Assembly: GCF_002933855.1 (NCBI RefSeq)
Contig: NZ_BFAQ01000004.1
Coordinates: forward strand, 1,050 to 65,049
Source of the DNA: Vibrio penaeicida
Lineage (GTDB): Bacteria > Pseudomonadota > Gammaproteobacteria > Enterobacterales > Vibrionaceae
Length of the DNA: 64,000 nucleotides
Direction of reading: 5' to 3'
The notes under the pieces are model-generated. The model was not told the DNA's origin and ran no database searches. It saw nothing but the letters and a program-made list of their open reading frames with translations. Of this stretch, positions 1 through 8,496 are shown piece after piece. Positions within the stretch are counted from its first letter, which is position 1; every line of letters begins with the position of its first letter. The position numbers were made by a program, and so were the translations under genes.

Positions 1-492
1 GCAATGATTCTTGCAGAAGTGAAGGGATATGCTCATTTCTCTGATGCGTTTAGCTTAACCAAACCGTCTGACTGCATTGAACCAAGAGCCTTGTCTATGA
101 TGAAGGCGATCGAACAGGCTAATTTGACGCCGAATGATATCGATTACATTAATGCTCATGGTACGTCCACAACCTTAAATGATTTACAAGAAACTCAAGC
201 GATTAAGGTCGCATTTGGAAAAAGTGCCCAACAGGTTCCGATCTCTAGCACCAAATCCTATACCGGGCATCTAATTGGTGCGGCGGGCAGTTTTGAAACC
301 ATAGTGTGCGTGAAAGCGATGCAAGATAACTGCTTACCTGCGACGTTGAATTTGAATGAACCTGACGCAAAGTGCAATCTTAATTACCTACCTAATCAGC
401 ACAAACGAAATACGAATGCGAAGGCTTGTTTGAATACAAGCGCCGGTTTTGGTGGTCATAATGCTTCGTTAGTTTTGGCGAAAACACTATGA
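1..492 (+). CDS. Beta-ketoacyl-ACP synthase, C-terminal part (5' end outside window)
   Basis: This is the C-terminal ~163 residues of a FabF-like condensing enzyme, which joins malonyl-ACP to an acyl chain. The frame is open from base 1, so the start and the active-site cysteine lie upstream of the window. Both catalytic histidine regions are visible: NAHGTSTTLND and, about 35 residues later, the K..GH motif in KSYTGHLIGAAG. The end GFGGHNASLVL is typical of the family. It overlaps the next gene by 4 bases (ATGA), so it is translationally coupled to a hotdog protein and an acyl carrier protein. That points to a dedicated acyl-chain pathway rather than the main fatty-acid cluster. The product is unknown. 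Confidence 0.9.
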   Translation, partial: AMILAEVKGYAHFSDAFSLTKPSDCIEPRALSMMKAIEQANLTPNDIDYINAHGTSTTLNDLQETQAIKVAFGKSAQQVPISSTKSYTGHLIGAAGSFETIVCVKAMQDNCLPATLNLNEPDAKCNLNYLPNQHKRNTNAKACLNTSAGFGGHNASLVLAKTL

Positions 493-1250
493 AAAAACCA
501 CTGCGATTTACAACAGAAGATATTCTAAATTGGTCCCAATTCACTGGCGATTTTAACGCCATTCATTACCAAGGACCGAGCCAATCTAAGCGACCAGTGC
601 AAGGCATGTTGAGCTTTATTATGATGAGTGATGATATCTTGTTGACGAGTGAAAGTGGTGGTGTTCAATCACTCGCAATCACCGCAGTATTTAGACACCA
701 CGTATATACCTCTTTACCACATGAACTCGTCAATAATGGCGATAGTTTGAAATTGCTGGATGATAAGGGGACAAATACTGTCTCTGGTCAGTATTTGCTC
801 AAGGACACAATGCTCGAATGGAAAAATAAAGAAAATACAGAGTTAATACCCATAAAGTATCGTGATGTTTTCAAAAAATATGTCGATTTCAATAACAGAT
901 TTCCATTTAACCTGTCTTTATTGACCTTTTTTAACGCACTTGTATTTAGCTCGGTTATCAAATCAAAATCCTTTCTAAACTTTGAACCTTATCAATTTTG
1001 CAATTTAGAAGATTATCTAGAACATTCTGAAACGCTTCATACTGGGCAATTAGTTGAATTTAATATTGGATCGAACTTTGACCTTTCTAAAAAGTGTGAC
1101 CTTAAGATTTTTATTCAACCTTCAATAACCATTAAAAATGGTAATGATACTTTCGTAAGAATTTTAAACTATCGATGCTTATACGGAGAAGAATGTCTTT
1201 TTACCGCTAGAACATCGCTAGTATCAAACATGCAGCCAATGATTGAATAG
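489..1250 (+). CDS. MaoC-like hotdog-fold dehydratase/hydratase
   Basis: A 253-residue protein with a MaoC-type signature near the N terminus, FTGDFNAIHY. It keeps the Asp (residue 21) and His (residue 26) of the hydratase catalytic dyad (D-x-N-x-x-H). The length fits a double-hotdog protein whose second half, from about residue 120, is diverged and rich in Phe, Lys and Asn. Presumed role: dehydrating 3-hydroxyacyl chains carried by the adjacent acyl carrier protein. It overlaps the ketosynthase stop and is followed after 9 bases by the ACP gene. The second half of the gene is noticeably more AT-rich than the ketosynthase. Substrate unknown; the dehydratase role is inferred from the motif and neighbours. 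Confidence 0.7.
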   Translation: MKKPLRFTTEDILNWSQFTGDFNAIHYQGPSQSKRPVQGMLSFIMMSDDILLTSESGGVQSLAITAVFRHHVYTSLPHELVNNGDSLKLLDDKGTNTVSGQYLLKDTMLEWKNKENTELIPIKYRDVFKKYVDFNNRFPFNLSLLTFFNALVFSSVIKSKSFLNFEPYQFCNLEDYLEHSETLHTGQLVEFNIGSNFDLSKKCDLKIFIQPSITIKNGNDTFVRILNYRCLYGEECLFTARTSLVSNMQPMIE

Positions 1251-1259
1251 AGAAAAGAT

Positions 1260-1508
1260 ATGATCACTTCTGTTGATATATTTAAAGGAATAAAAAACCG
1301 AATATTAATGATGAAAGATATTGAAGAAGAAAAAATACTCTTTGAATCTTCATTTAAGTCTCTTGAATTTGATAGTTTAGACTATATAGAAACTCAAGTT
1401 TACGTCATGAGTGAATATGGCGTAAATATTCCAGAGGAAAAGTTTTCAGATTTATCTATTAGTACAATACAAGAACTTTCTGAATACGTTACCTCATATA
1501 ATAAATAG
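1260..1508 (+). CDS. Acyl carrier protein
   Basis: An 82-residue acidic protein with the phosphopantetheine attachment motif DSL at residues 38-40 (Ser39), in the context LEFDSLDYIE. Length and predicted helical layout match free-standing ACPs. Its place directly behind a ketosynthase and a hotdog dehydratase marks it as the dedicated carrier of this pathway rather than housekeeping AcpP, whose sequence around the serine is different. The gene is very AT-rich. About 150 bases without an obvious terminator separate it from the next gene, so its link to the downstream RHS region is uncertain. Confidence 0.85.
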   Translation: MITSVDIFKGIKNRILMMKDIEEEKILFESSFKSLEFDSLDYIETQVYVMSEYGVNIPEEKFSDLSISTIQELSEYVTSYNK

Positions 1509-1658
1509 TTAATCTATTCGTCAAGTCCTAGCTCTTACTGCTAAGGGTGGAATAGACGCGAATAAAGTTTCCTAGACATAAATAATTATAATTCATCATA
1601 TTTTATATTGATGATGACTAAGTATTTATTTTATTCAATCAGTAAATAAGAGAACACT

Positions 1659-2210
1659 ATGAAAGTACTAGAAAAAGGTAGAGTGTCCGCACTATTTAAT
1701 GGAGCTGAAGGGAACACTTGGGTAGGTCGCCCTTGTTACTTTTCGGTTGGGCGCGAGCATTTACCACTGTTGGTTAATGGTCGAAGAATGCTTCTCGAAT
1801 TTAAATTGCCTAAGCACATATTGGATCCAGAGGCTGAACCAAAGGCGTTCAAGCTAGGTATTAATGAACGTTTCTTACCTCGCCGCGACTACCGAGAAAT
1901 CAATTTATACCGTCTTACTGACAACAATTATCTTGAAATGACGGTTTCGGATACGAATCTTTTTGATTTAAAAGAAGACAGTGCGTTGTTCATTAAATCC
2001 TTGAGAGCAGCCATTTGTAAATATGCCTCAGATAACCCTTCAACCAAACAATTCCTTTTCCGTGCTGAAGGTGAGTACAGCAAGTTCATCGTGAATACGT
2101 TGGTAGAATATAACGACGAGCTTTCAGAAGCTTATCGTATCACTCCCATCAAAGAGCTTAATGGTCCGTACTACGGTTTTGACTTAGATATTTTGTCACT
2201 AACTGCATAA
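1659..2210 (+). CDS. Hypothetical protein upstream of RHS gene
   Basis: 183 residues, not recognised. There is no signal peptide, membrane segment or clear motif; it looks like a soluble mixed alpha/beta protein with many charged residues. The ATG at 1659 follows a purine-rich stretch (taagagaac). The next gene starts 19 bases after its stop with a GGAGG-type ribosome site, so the two are probably one transcript. A strong hairpin terminator follows the second gene, ahead of the RHS gene. It may be an accessory or chaperone of the RHS protein, but only position suggests this. Confidence 0.65.
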   Translation: MKVLEKGRVSALFNGAEGNTWVGRPCYFSVGREHLPLLVNGRRMLLEFKLPKHILDPEAEPKAFKLGINERFLPRRDYREINLYRLTDNNYLEMTVSDTNLFDLKEDSALFIKSLRAAICKYASDNPSTKQFLFRAEGEYSKFIVNTLVEYNDELSEAYRITPIKELNGPYYGFDLDILSLTA

Positions 2211-2229
2211 ATTAACGATTGGAGGATAT

Positions 2230-3255
2230 ATGCAATACTACGTTACAACTTTTAAAATCGAAGCGGTTGGTGAAAGCTTTTATGCCAATGGGCGTCACCA
2301 ATGCAAAGTACAGATTTCTGTGTTGAAGCAAGCCTATGAAAATGGTGATTACGTTAAAAAGCCTTTAACTTCATCTGAAATCAATTCAATTAAAGTAGCT
2401 AAATTCAGCGCAGATACCAACTACGATAACTTGGGTATGCCTACTGAATGGACAACGACTGACGTAAGGGATACCAAATACAACCTAGGTACGATGTCAG
2501 ACACAAGAAGTGCTTCTGTAAGCCGCCGTTTTCTTGAAGAGTCTGGCGTTATGTTTGATGCGTTTCCTGATGCTAAAGCTTTGCCTCTTTCTGCGGGAAC
2601 AGAAGATGACAATAACAATGTACCAGAAGTCTTTGAGCGCTATGTGAGTGGTTCTCTCACAGGAACAGAAAAGCTGATGGCGAAAATGATCTTAGAAAAC
2701 GAAACCGACCAAACATTAACAACAAATATGTCTGTAGGAGATAACGTTTACGACAGTTCAATCAACCTCACCGCCATTCCTCCATTTTCGATCAGTTCAT
2801 CTAGCCTTGATGAAACGATTCAAACTGAGCAGCATCAAGTCTATGACGAGTACAAGCCTGATATTACTCAAGAAATTAATGTGTATTTTTGGACTCTACC
2901 AAACAACTTGAAAATAGTGCAGCGCACTGGTTCGCAGAATTCGTTCTACGCACTGGGCACGCAAAATGGCGACGATAGCTTCTTGACTCGCGGTCGTACT
3001 TTCTCAGGCGGTACACATAACGTGAATGCGCGTGACAATATGGAAGGTGGGTGTGTTCAAAGCCACGATTATACCGTGACGGTAGCCGACACTGAGCTTT
3101 CTGCATCCGCACTGCAAGTCGATGGTTGCTCATGGACAAGTGACACGTATTCTGGAACAGCGACCATTGATATCGTCGATAACTACGGTTCGGAACATAA
3201 GTTTAAGGTTTCACCATCTGATTCAGGTCGCTCTTTGACGATTGCAAGCTTGTAA
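2230..3255 (+). CDS. Hypothetical beta-rich protein upstream of RHS gene
   Basis: 341 residues without a signal peptide. The N terminus (YYVTTFKIEAVGESFYANGR) and the Thr/Ser/Asp-rich remainder suggest mostly beta structure. I do not recognise a named family. I have a weak impression that proteins with a similar start occur near RHS genes in other gammaproteobacteria, but this cannot be checked here. The ribosome site (ttggaggatat) is strong. The gene is 19 bases behind the 183-residue gene and ends just before a terminator. Possible roles include a structural partner or carrier of the RHS protein. Confidence 0.65.
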   Translation: MQYYVTTFKIEAVGESFYANGRHQCKVQISVLKQAYENGDYVKKPLTSSEINSIKVAKFSADTNYDNLGMPTEWTTTDVRDTKYNLGTMSDTRSASVSRRFLEESGVMFDAFPDAKALPLSAGTEDDNNNVPEVFERYVSGSLTGTEKLMAKMILENETDQTLTTNMSVGDNVYDSSINLTAIPPFSISSSSLDETIQTEQHQVYDEYKPDITQEINVYFWTLPNNLKIVQRTGSQNSFYALGTQNGDDSFLTRGRTFSGGTHNVNARDNMEGGCVQSHDYTVTVADTELSASALQVDGCSWTSDTYSGTATIDIVDNYGSEHKFKVSPSDSGRSLTIASL

Positions 3256-3357
3256 CGTGGCGTGCTTTTAATAAATACAAAAATATATCGCTAATGCCAT
3301 TTTGGTAGCCGGTGTTTTATTGCATCTTCATTTTATATTAAAAGCTTATTTTTATTA

Positions 3358-3388
3358 GCGTGATCAGCTTATTCCTGATCACGCTTTT
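3358..3388 (+). terminator. Rho-independent terminator
   Basis: A 10-base perfect stem (GCGTGATCAG / CTGATCACGC, 3358-3367 with 3375-3384) is followed by TTTT. It ends the two-gene transcript in front of the RHS gene, which therefore probably has its own promoter or depends on read-through. Confidence 0.8.
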
Positions 3389-3433
3389 CTGTATGTTCTT
3401 CAAATTACGTTATTGTTTATAAGGAATGTATCC

Positions 3434-6400
3434 ATGAGTAACGATAATATATATTCAAACGCATTTAATTTTAGCTCCTATATCTCTACTGGTGTAGATT
3501 CAAGAACAGGTCAATACAGTGCAACAATTAATTTAATTACACTTAGACCTCATAATATTAGTGGCTTTGAACAGGCATTAAGCCTTTCTTTTTCACCTTT
3601 ATCTTTTTCAAATAAAAGGTTTGGTCTTGGGTGGCGCTTAGCGTTGTCTACGCTTGATACTGTTGGGCTTACATTAACGAAAGCAGATGGTAAAAGCTAT
3701 AAAGCCAAAACGCTCCCTCCTAGTGGTAATGATCTCTATTTTAAAGATCAGAAGTTGCAAGATTTCCGTGTTCATAAAGTGGATGACAAAAACTTTACTG
3801 TCATCAATAAAGACGGAACCATCGAGCATTTGTTTAAACCCAGCAGCAGTAATGTTGCAAAAATTATTGCATTAGAATTTCCAAATGGAGAAGCGTTTGA
3901 ATTTTCATATGGAAAACTCATAGACGGCGAACAGTTTTTGACAGAAGTGAGTCACCGCCAAACAGGGTCTGTTCACCTTACGCTAAACTACAATGGCAAC
4001 TTGTGTACATCTTTCGAGTACCCAGAAGATAAGGGTATAACAGCGAAGATCGCGATGCGCTACAGTAACGATTATCTGGTTTCAGTTACGGTTCCCTATG
4101 ATAATTCCAAAGAGCCTTCAACGCCGGATGAATATGCGAAATTTGCAATAGAGTATGATCTGTTACAAGAAGCCTTCCCCGTTATCACTTCCTTCCGTAC
4201 GCCTGCTGCGTCAGTTGAAACCGTTTCTTATGTGTCAGAGGGGCATCATGCAACAGAAGACTATCTAATCCCTTATGCTGCAGTGCATAAGACTTTTCCT
4301 GGGAATGGTCAGCCGCCCGTCACGAAGAAATACGAATACAGCACCGTGAACAACTTTTTGGGTTACTCTTCTGGCAAGGTCGATTTTGCGACAGATGAAG
4401 ATAACCTTTACCTCGTGTTGGGAGACTATACCTATTCATCTATTGAAAAGTTACTTGATGAAGCGGGTAATACTGTTTCGATGACAGAGCGCTTCTTTAA
4501 CAAGTTCCACTTAATGACCAAAGAGAGAAAAACGCAGCTTAACTCACAAGTCATAACTGAAATTGAATATAACGAAGACCCGTCTAAGCAATTTGATGAT
4601 CAACCCGCCAATTTGCAGCAGCCACACTTAGTTACTACAACCTATAAAGACTTGGTTACGGAAAAGACAAGAACTGAGCAGGTAGAAACGATTACGGATG
4701 ATTGGGGAAATACAACACAAACAATAGAAGCCTCAGGCATTAAGAAAGACTATGTTTACTACACTGGCACCGAAGCGAGTGAAGGCTGCCCAGCCGACCC
4801 ACTTGGCTTTACGCGCTTTTTAAAATCTCTGACTCAAACACCTGTTTCTATTGAGGGAGTGGAAACCGAACCCAAAGTCACAACCTATACCTACAGCGAG
4901 TTAGGGACTTTTGAGCAAGCTCACATCAGTGCTTACGTTGTCAAAGCAACGGAAGAGATCAACGATAAAGTATCAAAATCCTTTGCTTATGTTGATGATA
5001 CGACTTCCAATACTCATGGCTTGTTATCAACGATAACGTCGGTCATGGATGGGCAAACCTCAAATATCCAAATGTCCCACCTGTATGAAGCGGGCACTAT
5101 TACAACCGATGCGTTAATCACTGGGTACGACAATTCAACTATGCAATCTCAGAGTGTTGTGTCCATATACACTCAACGCCAATTGCAAAACACTGATGTT
5201 AACCAGATAGTTACTATTCAAGAGTATGACCTTTTAGGTCGTGTCACCAAACAAGCATCAGCACCCAATACGCCAGAAGAAATATGTCGAACATATGAGT
5301 ACATTTACCCAAGAGGAGACGACACCAATATCTGGCCGATTATGGAGGAGACCGATGCCATCGGTGTGGGCAGAAAAACGTTTTATGACGGGTTAGGTCG
5401 TGTTGTTTCTATTCAAGAACAGGACGACGACAGCACCAACAGCAAAAATACAAAGTACTCGGGTACTTATAGAGAAGTGCTTGCTAAAACATACGATGTG
5501 TTTGGCCGTGTCGTGGAAGAAAAATCCTCAGATTGGTTCTGGGACTTGTCTTTAGATTCACCAGCTCGGATTGCCGTTCCTCAAATTTCAACCAAAAGCT
5601 ACGAATTTGACGATTGGGGAAATCAATGCCGGACCATTCACAGTGATGGGCGCGTTGAATTGGAAATCCATGACCCGATCGAGAATACCGTTGCGCAAGG
5701 CTTAGAAGGTCAAGGTATCTTTAAAGCGACAATGAATGCGTTTGAACAACCTGCAACCGTGACTCAGATTAACAAAGACGAGACGAACTATTGCCAACTA
5801 TCATACGGTTATGATGGTTTTGGACGTTTGATTTCAGAATCCGATGCGGTTGGAAATATCACCCAAAGTACTTACGATGTTTTCGATCGTGTTGTGACTA
5901 AAACCCTACCTGACCAAACTGTCTTAAAAACCACTTATGCTGAATTCAGTAACGAAGTTTTACCTGCTTTAGTTCAAGTGAATGATACCACTTTAGGCGA
6001 GATGTCTTACGACGGTCTTGGTCGAGCAATCTCTGATACCGTAGGTGGTCGAAAGAGCACTTATGAATACGAGCAAGGTGGTGATAAGCCGAGTAGTGTG
6101 ACGACACCCGAAAGTGTGCAGCAAGATCTCACCTACTTAATGCAGTTAGGCGGCGTGCTGTCCCAATTTAAGTCGTCATCGAACCAGCAAAACTTCACCT
6201 ATCAGCCACAATCCGGCGTTCTTTTGTCGGCAACGGAAGACAATGTTAAAAGTGAATTCGACTACTTCCCATCGGGTGTACTTAAACAGGAATCGATGAC
6301 GCAGCAAGATAGCACGGTATCTTCAGGTTCTTATCTTTACACTATGGCAGGTTTGATTCAGCGCCACACCGACAGTTTTGGTCATCATCATGATTATATT

Positions 6401-8353
6401 TATGATGACAACGGCAAGTTAATTGAGTCCATTCAAGGTCAACAAAGAGCTGGGTACAAATACAATGCACTAGGCCAGCTTGTTACGACAATCACTTATG
6501 ACGAAAATGCGGGTCTACAGCTAGAAACCCAGCTCACGTATGACGATTTTGGTCGTGAAACCTCGCGGGTAGTGACTAGCGAAAGCTCCGTTCATACCAC
6601 GGATCTGACGTACACAACAGACAACCAAATTAATCTACGAGTGACGACAATTGATGACGTTGTGGTGTTAAAAGAATCGTACTCGTACGATAACACCAAG
6701 CGTTTAAGCCAGTATCAGTGCGAAGGAGAGCTGTCGCCAACTACAGAATCTGACCGTGTCTTGTGCCAACAGACCTACCAATATGATCAGTGGGGCAACA
6801 TTATTCAGTTGGATAATGAATACGTTGATGGCGCCGAAACATTTAACTACCAGTTTAGCGATTTCGACCCGACTCAACTAGTGACCATATCGTTGGATGG
6901 AAGTAGCGTTGAGCTTGAGTACGACGCAAATGGAAACCTCATTAAAGACGAGAAAGGTCAACAGTTAATCTACGATGATGCGGGGCGTATCTCTCAGGTA
7001 AACAACGCAAACGGTGATTTGATATGCACCTACCAATATGATGCGATGAACAAACTCATTTCGCAAACATTGGCGGATGGCACTCAAAACAAACAATTTT
7101 ATTCGTCAGGTAAAGTGACTAATGCGCAGTTTGAAGATGAGAAGGTCACCTATTTATGCAGTGATGAACACCGTCTAGGGCATCAGAGTATAGCGGGAGA
7201 GGAGACCTCTTACTGCCAATACGTGCAAGATCATCACAATACCGTTGTGGCAACACAGCAAGAAGGGGAATTATCTTCACTCAGCTACACGCCATACGGA
7301 TTCAGAAGCCTAATGTCCAACCTGCCAGGGTTTAATGGTGCGCAAGTCGACCCTATTACGGGTTGGTATTTCTTGGGTAATGGCTATCGCGTCTTCAACC
7401 CAGTATTAATGCGTTTCCATTCTCCAGATAACTGGAGCCCATTCGGCAAAGGTGGCATTAACCCTTACGTCTATTGCCAAAGCGATCCAATTAATAGGCT
7501 GGATCCTAACGGGCATCTCAGCAGCCAAGGAATAGCCGGAATTGTATTGGGTTCTATTGGCATCCTTATTGGTATTGTCACGCTAGGTGCAGGTGCTGCC
7601 GTAAGTGCAGGCTTGGTTGCTGGAGGTGGTGCGATAGGTGCGATTGCGACGACCAGTACTGTGGGTGTCACCGCTACCGTTGTTGGTCTCGCTGCTGATG
7701 CAACTGGTATCGCCTCTGCCGCTTTGGAAGAAAAAGATCCGCAAGCATCACAGGCTTTAAACTGGGCTTCTAAAGGATTAGGGATACTAAGTGCCGTTGG
7801 TGGCATTGCGGAATTAGCATCGACTGCAGCACGTTCTGCGTCAACCGCAGGAAAAGCCGCGTCTGCGGTGACGGAGTCTGCTACTGATGTAGGTAAAGCA
7901 TCGACTCGCTCGGCAACGTCTACGAGTTGGGGGCTTGGTGATACGCTAACTGCGGTCTCAGAAGGTTCAAACTTAGTATCTAATACCACAGGAATGGCGG
8001 CAGCCGGACTTGCAGATGAAAACGCGAATGCGGCAAACGTATTGGGTTGGGTTTCTATAGGTTTTGGTGCTGTTGGCGCTGCATCTGGAATTGCCAATAT
8101 GGCGAGCTCATCCTACTCAGCGAAATACAGTCAATCATGGGATGTGGATTCAGGTAGTTCTGGCAAAGGAGGAGATAGTGATTCACCAGTTACGCTTCGT
8201 CGGGTGAAGAAACTTGAAGATAATGCCATTGCCGCGAATCCACCTCATCGTGCTGTCGAGGTAAATTCGTCGTTAAGAAATAGCCAAGGCAACCAATTTA
8301 TGGACTCCGCTATTACCGCTCGCAAGCTCATGCGTAGAAGACTTACTGTGTAA
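3434..8353 (+). CDS. RHS/YD-repeat protein, TccC-like, with hydrophobic glycine-rich C terminus
   Basis: A 1639-residue protein, probably a polymorphic-toxin or insecticidal-toxin-like shell. The N terminus (NAFNFSSYISTGVDSRTGQY) and the GFGLGW-type segment near residue 60 match stand-alone RHS proteins known from Pseudomonas. Many YD repeats (Y-D-x-x-G-R/N) run from about residue 590 to 1290. The RHS core lies near residues 1299-1361 (GNGYRVFNPVLMRFHSPD, then NPYVYCQSDPINRLDPNGH). It keeps the aspartates linked to self-cleavage in this family. The ~278-residue tail after the core is Gly/Ala-rich, holds hydrophobic stretches and contains an internal duplication. I see no known toxin domain, no VgrG or PAAR gene and no adjacent immunity gene. 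ATG 3434 (ribosome site AAGGAA, 3421-3426) is preferred over the in-frame TTG at 3413. Confidence 0.85.
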   Translation: MSNDNIYSNAFNFSSYISTGVDSRTGQYSATINLITLRPHNISGFEQALSLSFSPLSFSNKRFGLGWRLALSTLDTVGLTLTKADGKSYKAKTLPPSGNDLYFKDQKLQDFRVHKVDDKNFTVINKDGTIEHLFKPSSSNVAKIIALEFPNGEAFEFSYGKLIDGEQFLTEVSHRQTGSVHLTLNYNGNLCTSFEYPEDKGITAKIAMRYSNDYLVSVTVPYDNSKEPSTPDEYAKFAIEYDLLQEAFPVITSFRTPAASVETVSYVSEGHHATEDYLIPYAAVHKTFPGNGQPPVTKKYEYSTVNNFLGYSSGKVDFATDEDNLYLVLGDYTYSSIEKLLDEAGNTVSMTERFFNKFHLMTKERKTQLNSQVITEIEYNEDPSKQFDDQPANLQQPHLVTTTYKDLVTEKTRTEQVETITDDWGNTTQTIEASGIKKDYVYYTGTEASEGCPADPLGFTRFLKSLTQTPVSIEGVETEPKVTTYTYSELGTFEQAHISAYVVKATEEINDKVSKSFAYVDDTTSNTHGLLSTITSVMDGQTSNIQMSHLYEAGTITTDALITGYDNSTMQSQSVVSIYTQRQLQNTDVNQIVTIQEYDLLGRVTKQASAPNTPEEICRTYEYIYPRGDDTNIWPIMEETDAIGVGRKTFYDGLGRVVSIQEQDDDSTNSKNTKYSGTYREVLAKTYDVFGRVVEEKSSDWFWDLSLDSPARIAVPQISTKSYEFDDWGNQCRTIHSDGRVELEIHDPIENTVAQGLEGQGIFKATMNAFEQPATVTQINKDETNYCQLSYGYDGFGRLISESDAVGNITQSTYDVFDRVVTKTLPDQTVLKTTYAEFSNEVLPALVQVNDTTLGEMSYDGLGRAISDTVGGRKSTYEYEQGGDKPSSVTTPESVQQDLTYLMQLGGVLSQFKSSSNQQNFTYQPQSGVLLSATEDNVKSEFDYFPSGVLKQESMTQQDSTVSSGSYLYTMAGLIQRHTDSFGHHHDYIYDDNGKLIESIQGQQRAGYKYNALGQLVTTITYDENAGLQLETQLTYDDFGRETSRVVTSESSVHTTDLTYTTDNQINLRVTTIDDVVVLKESYSYDNTKRLSQYQCEGELSPTTESDRVLCQQTYQYDQWGNIIQLDNEYVDGAETFNYQFSDFDPTQLVTISLDGSSVELEYDANGNLIKDEKGQQLIYDDAGRISQVNNANGDLICTYQYDAMNKLISQTLADGTQNKQFYSSGKVTNAQFEDEKVTYLCSDEHRLGHQSIAGEETSYCQYVQDHHNTVVATQQEGELSSLSYTPYGFRSLMSNLPGFNGAQVDPITGWYFLGNGYRVFNPVLMRFHSPDNWSPFGKGGINPYVYCQSDPINRLDPNGHLSSQGIAGIVLGSIGILIGIVTLGAGAAVSAGLVAGGGAIGAIATTSTVGVTATVVGLAADATGIASAALEEKDPQASQALNWASKGLGILSAVGGIAELASTAARSASTAGKAASAVTESATDVGKASTRSATSTSWGLGDTLTAVSEGSNLVSNTTGMAAAGLADENANAANVLGWVSIGFGAVGAASGIANMASSSYSAKYSQSWDVDSGSSGKGGDSDSPVTLRRVKKLEDNAIAANPPHRAVEVNSSLRNSQGNQFMDSAITARKLMRRRLTV

Positions 8354-8496
8354 GGTTTTAAATAGATAAACAGGGATAGGCTGGGCAAACAAATGGTCTA
8401 GCTATCCCTATATCCATGCACGCCTTTCAAAATATTAGCTATTACTACTACATTCAAAGTAGCCCTAACTAAAAATAATCCGAAAGGCTTTGAGCT

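Noticed and set aside
7471..8097. A 208-codon open frame on the minus strand opposite the RHS tail
   Set aside because: It is the mirror of the Gly/Ala-rich coding region; the Ala/Pro/Ser-rich product has no motif and no ribosome site. The RHS frame is clearly the real one.
3434..8353. A type VI secretion effector locus
   Set aside because: There is no VgrG, PAAR, Hcp or adaptor gene near, and the N terminus is of the stand-alone/TccC-like kind. Delivery route left open.
8372..8409. Terminator after the RHS gene
   Set aside because: AGGGATAG (8372-8379) and CTATCCCT (8402-8409) can pair, but the loop is 22 bases and there is no T run; too weak to list as a terminator.
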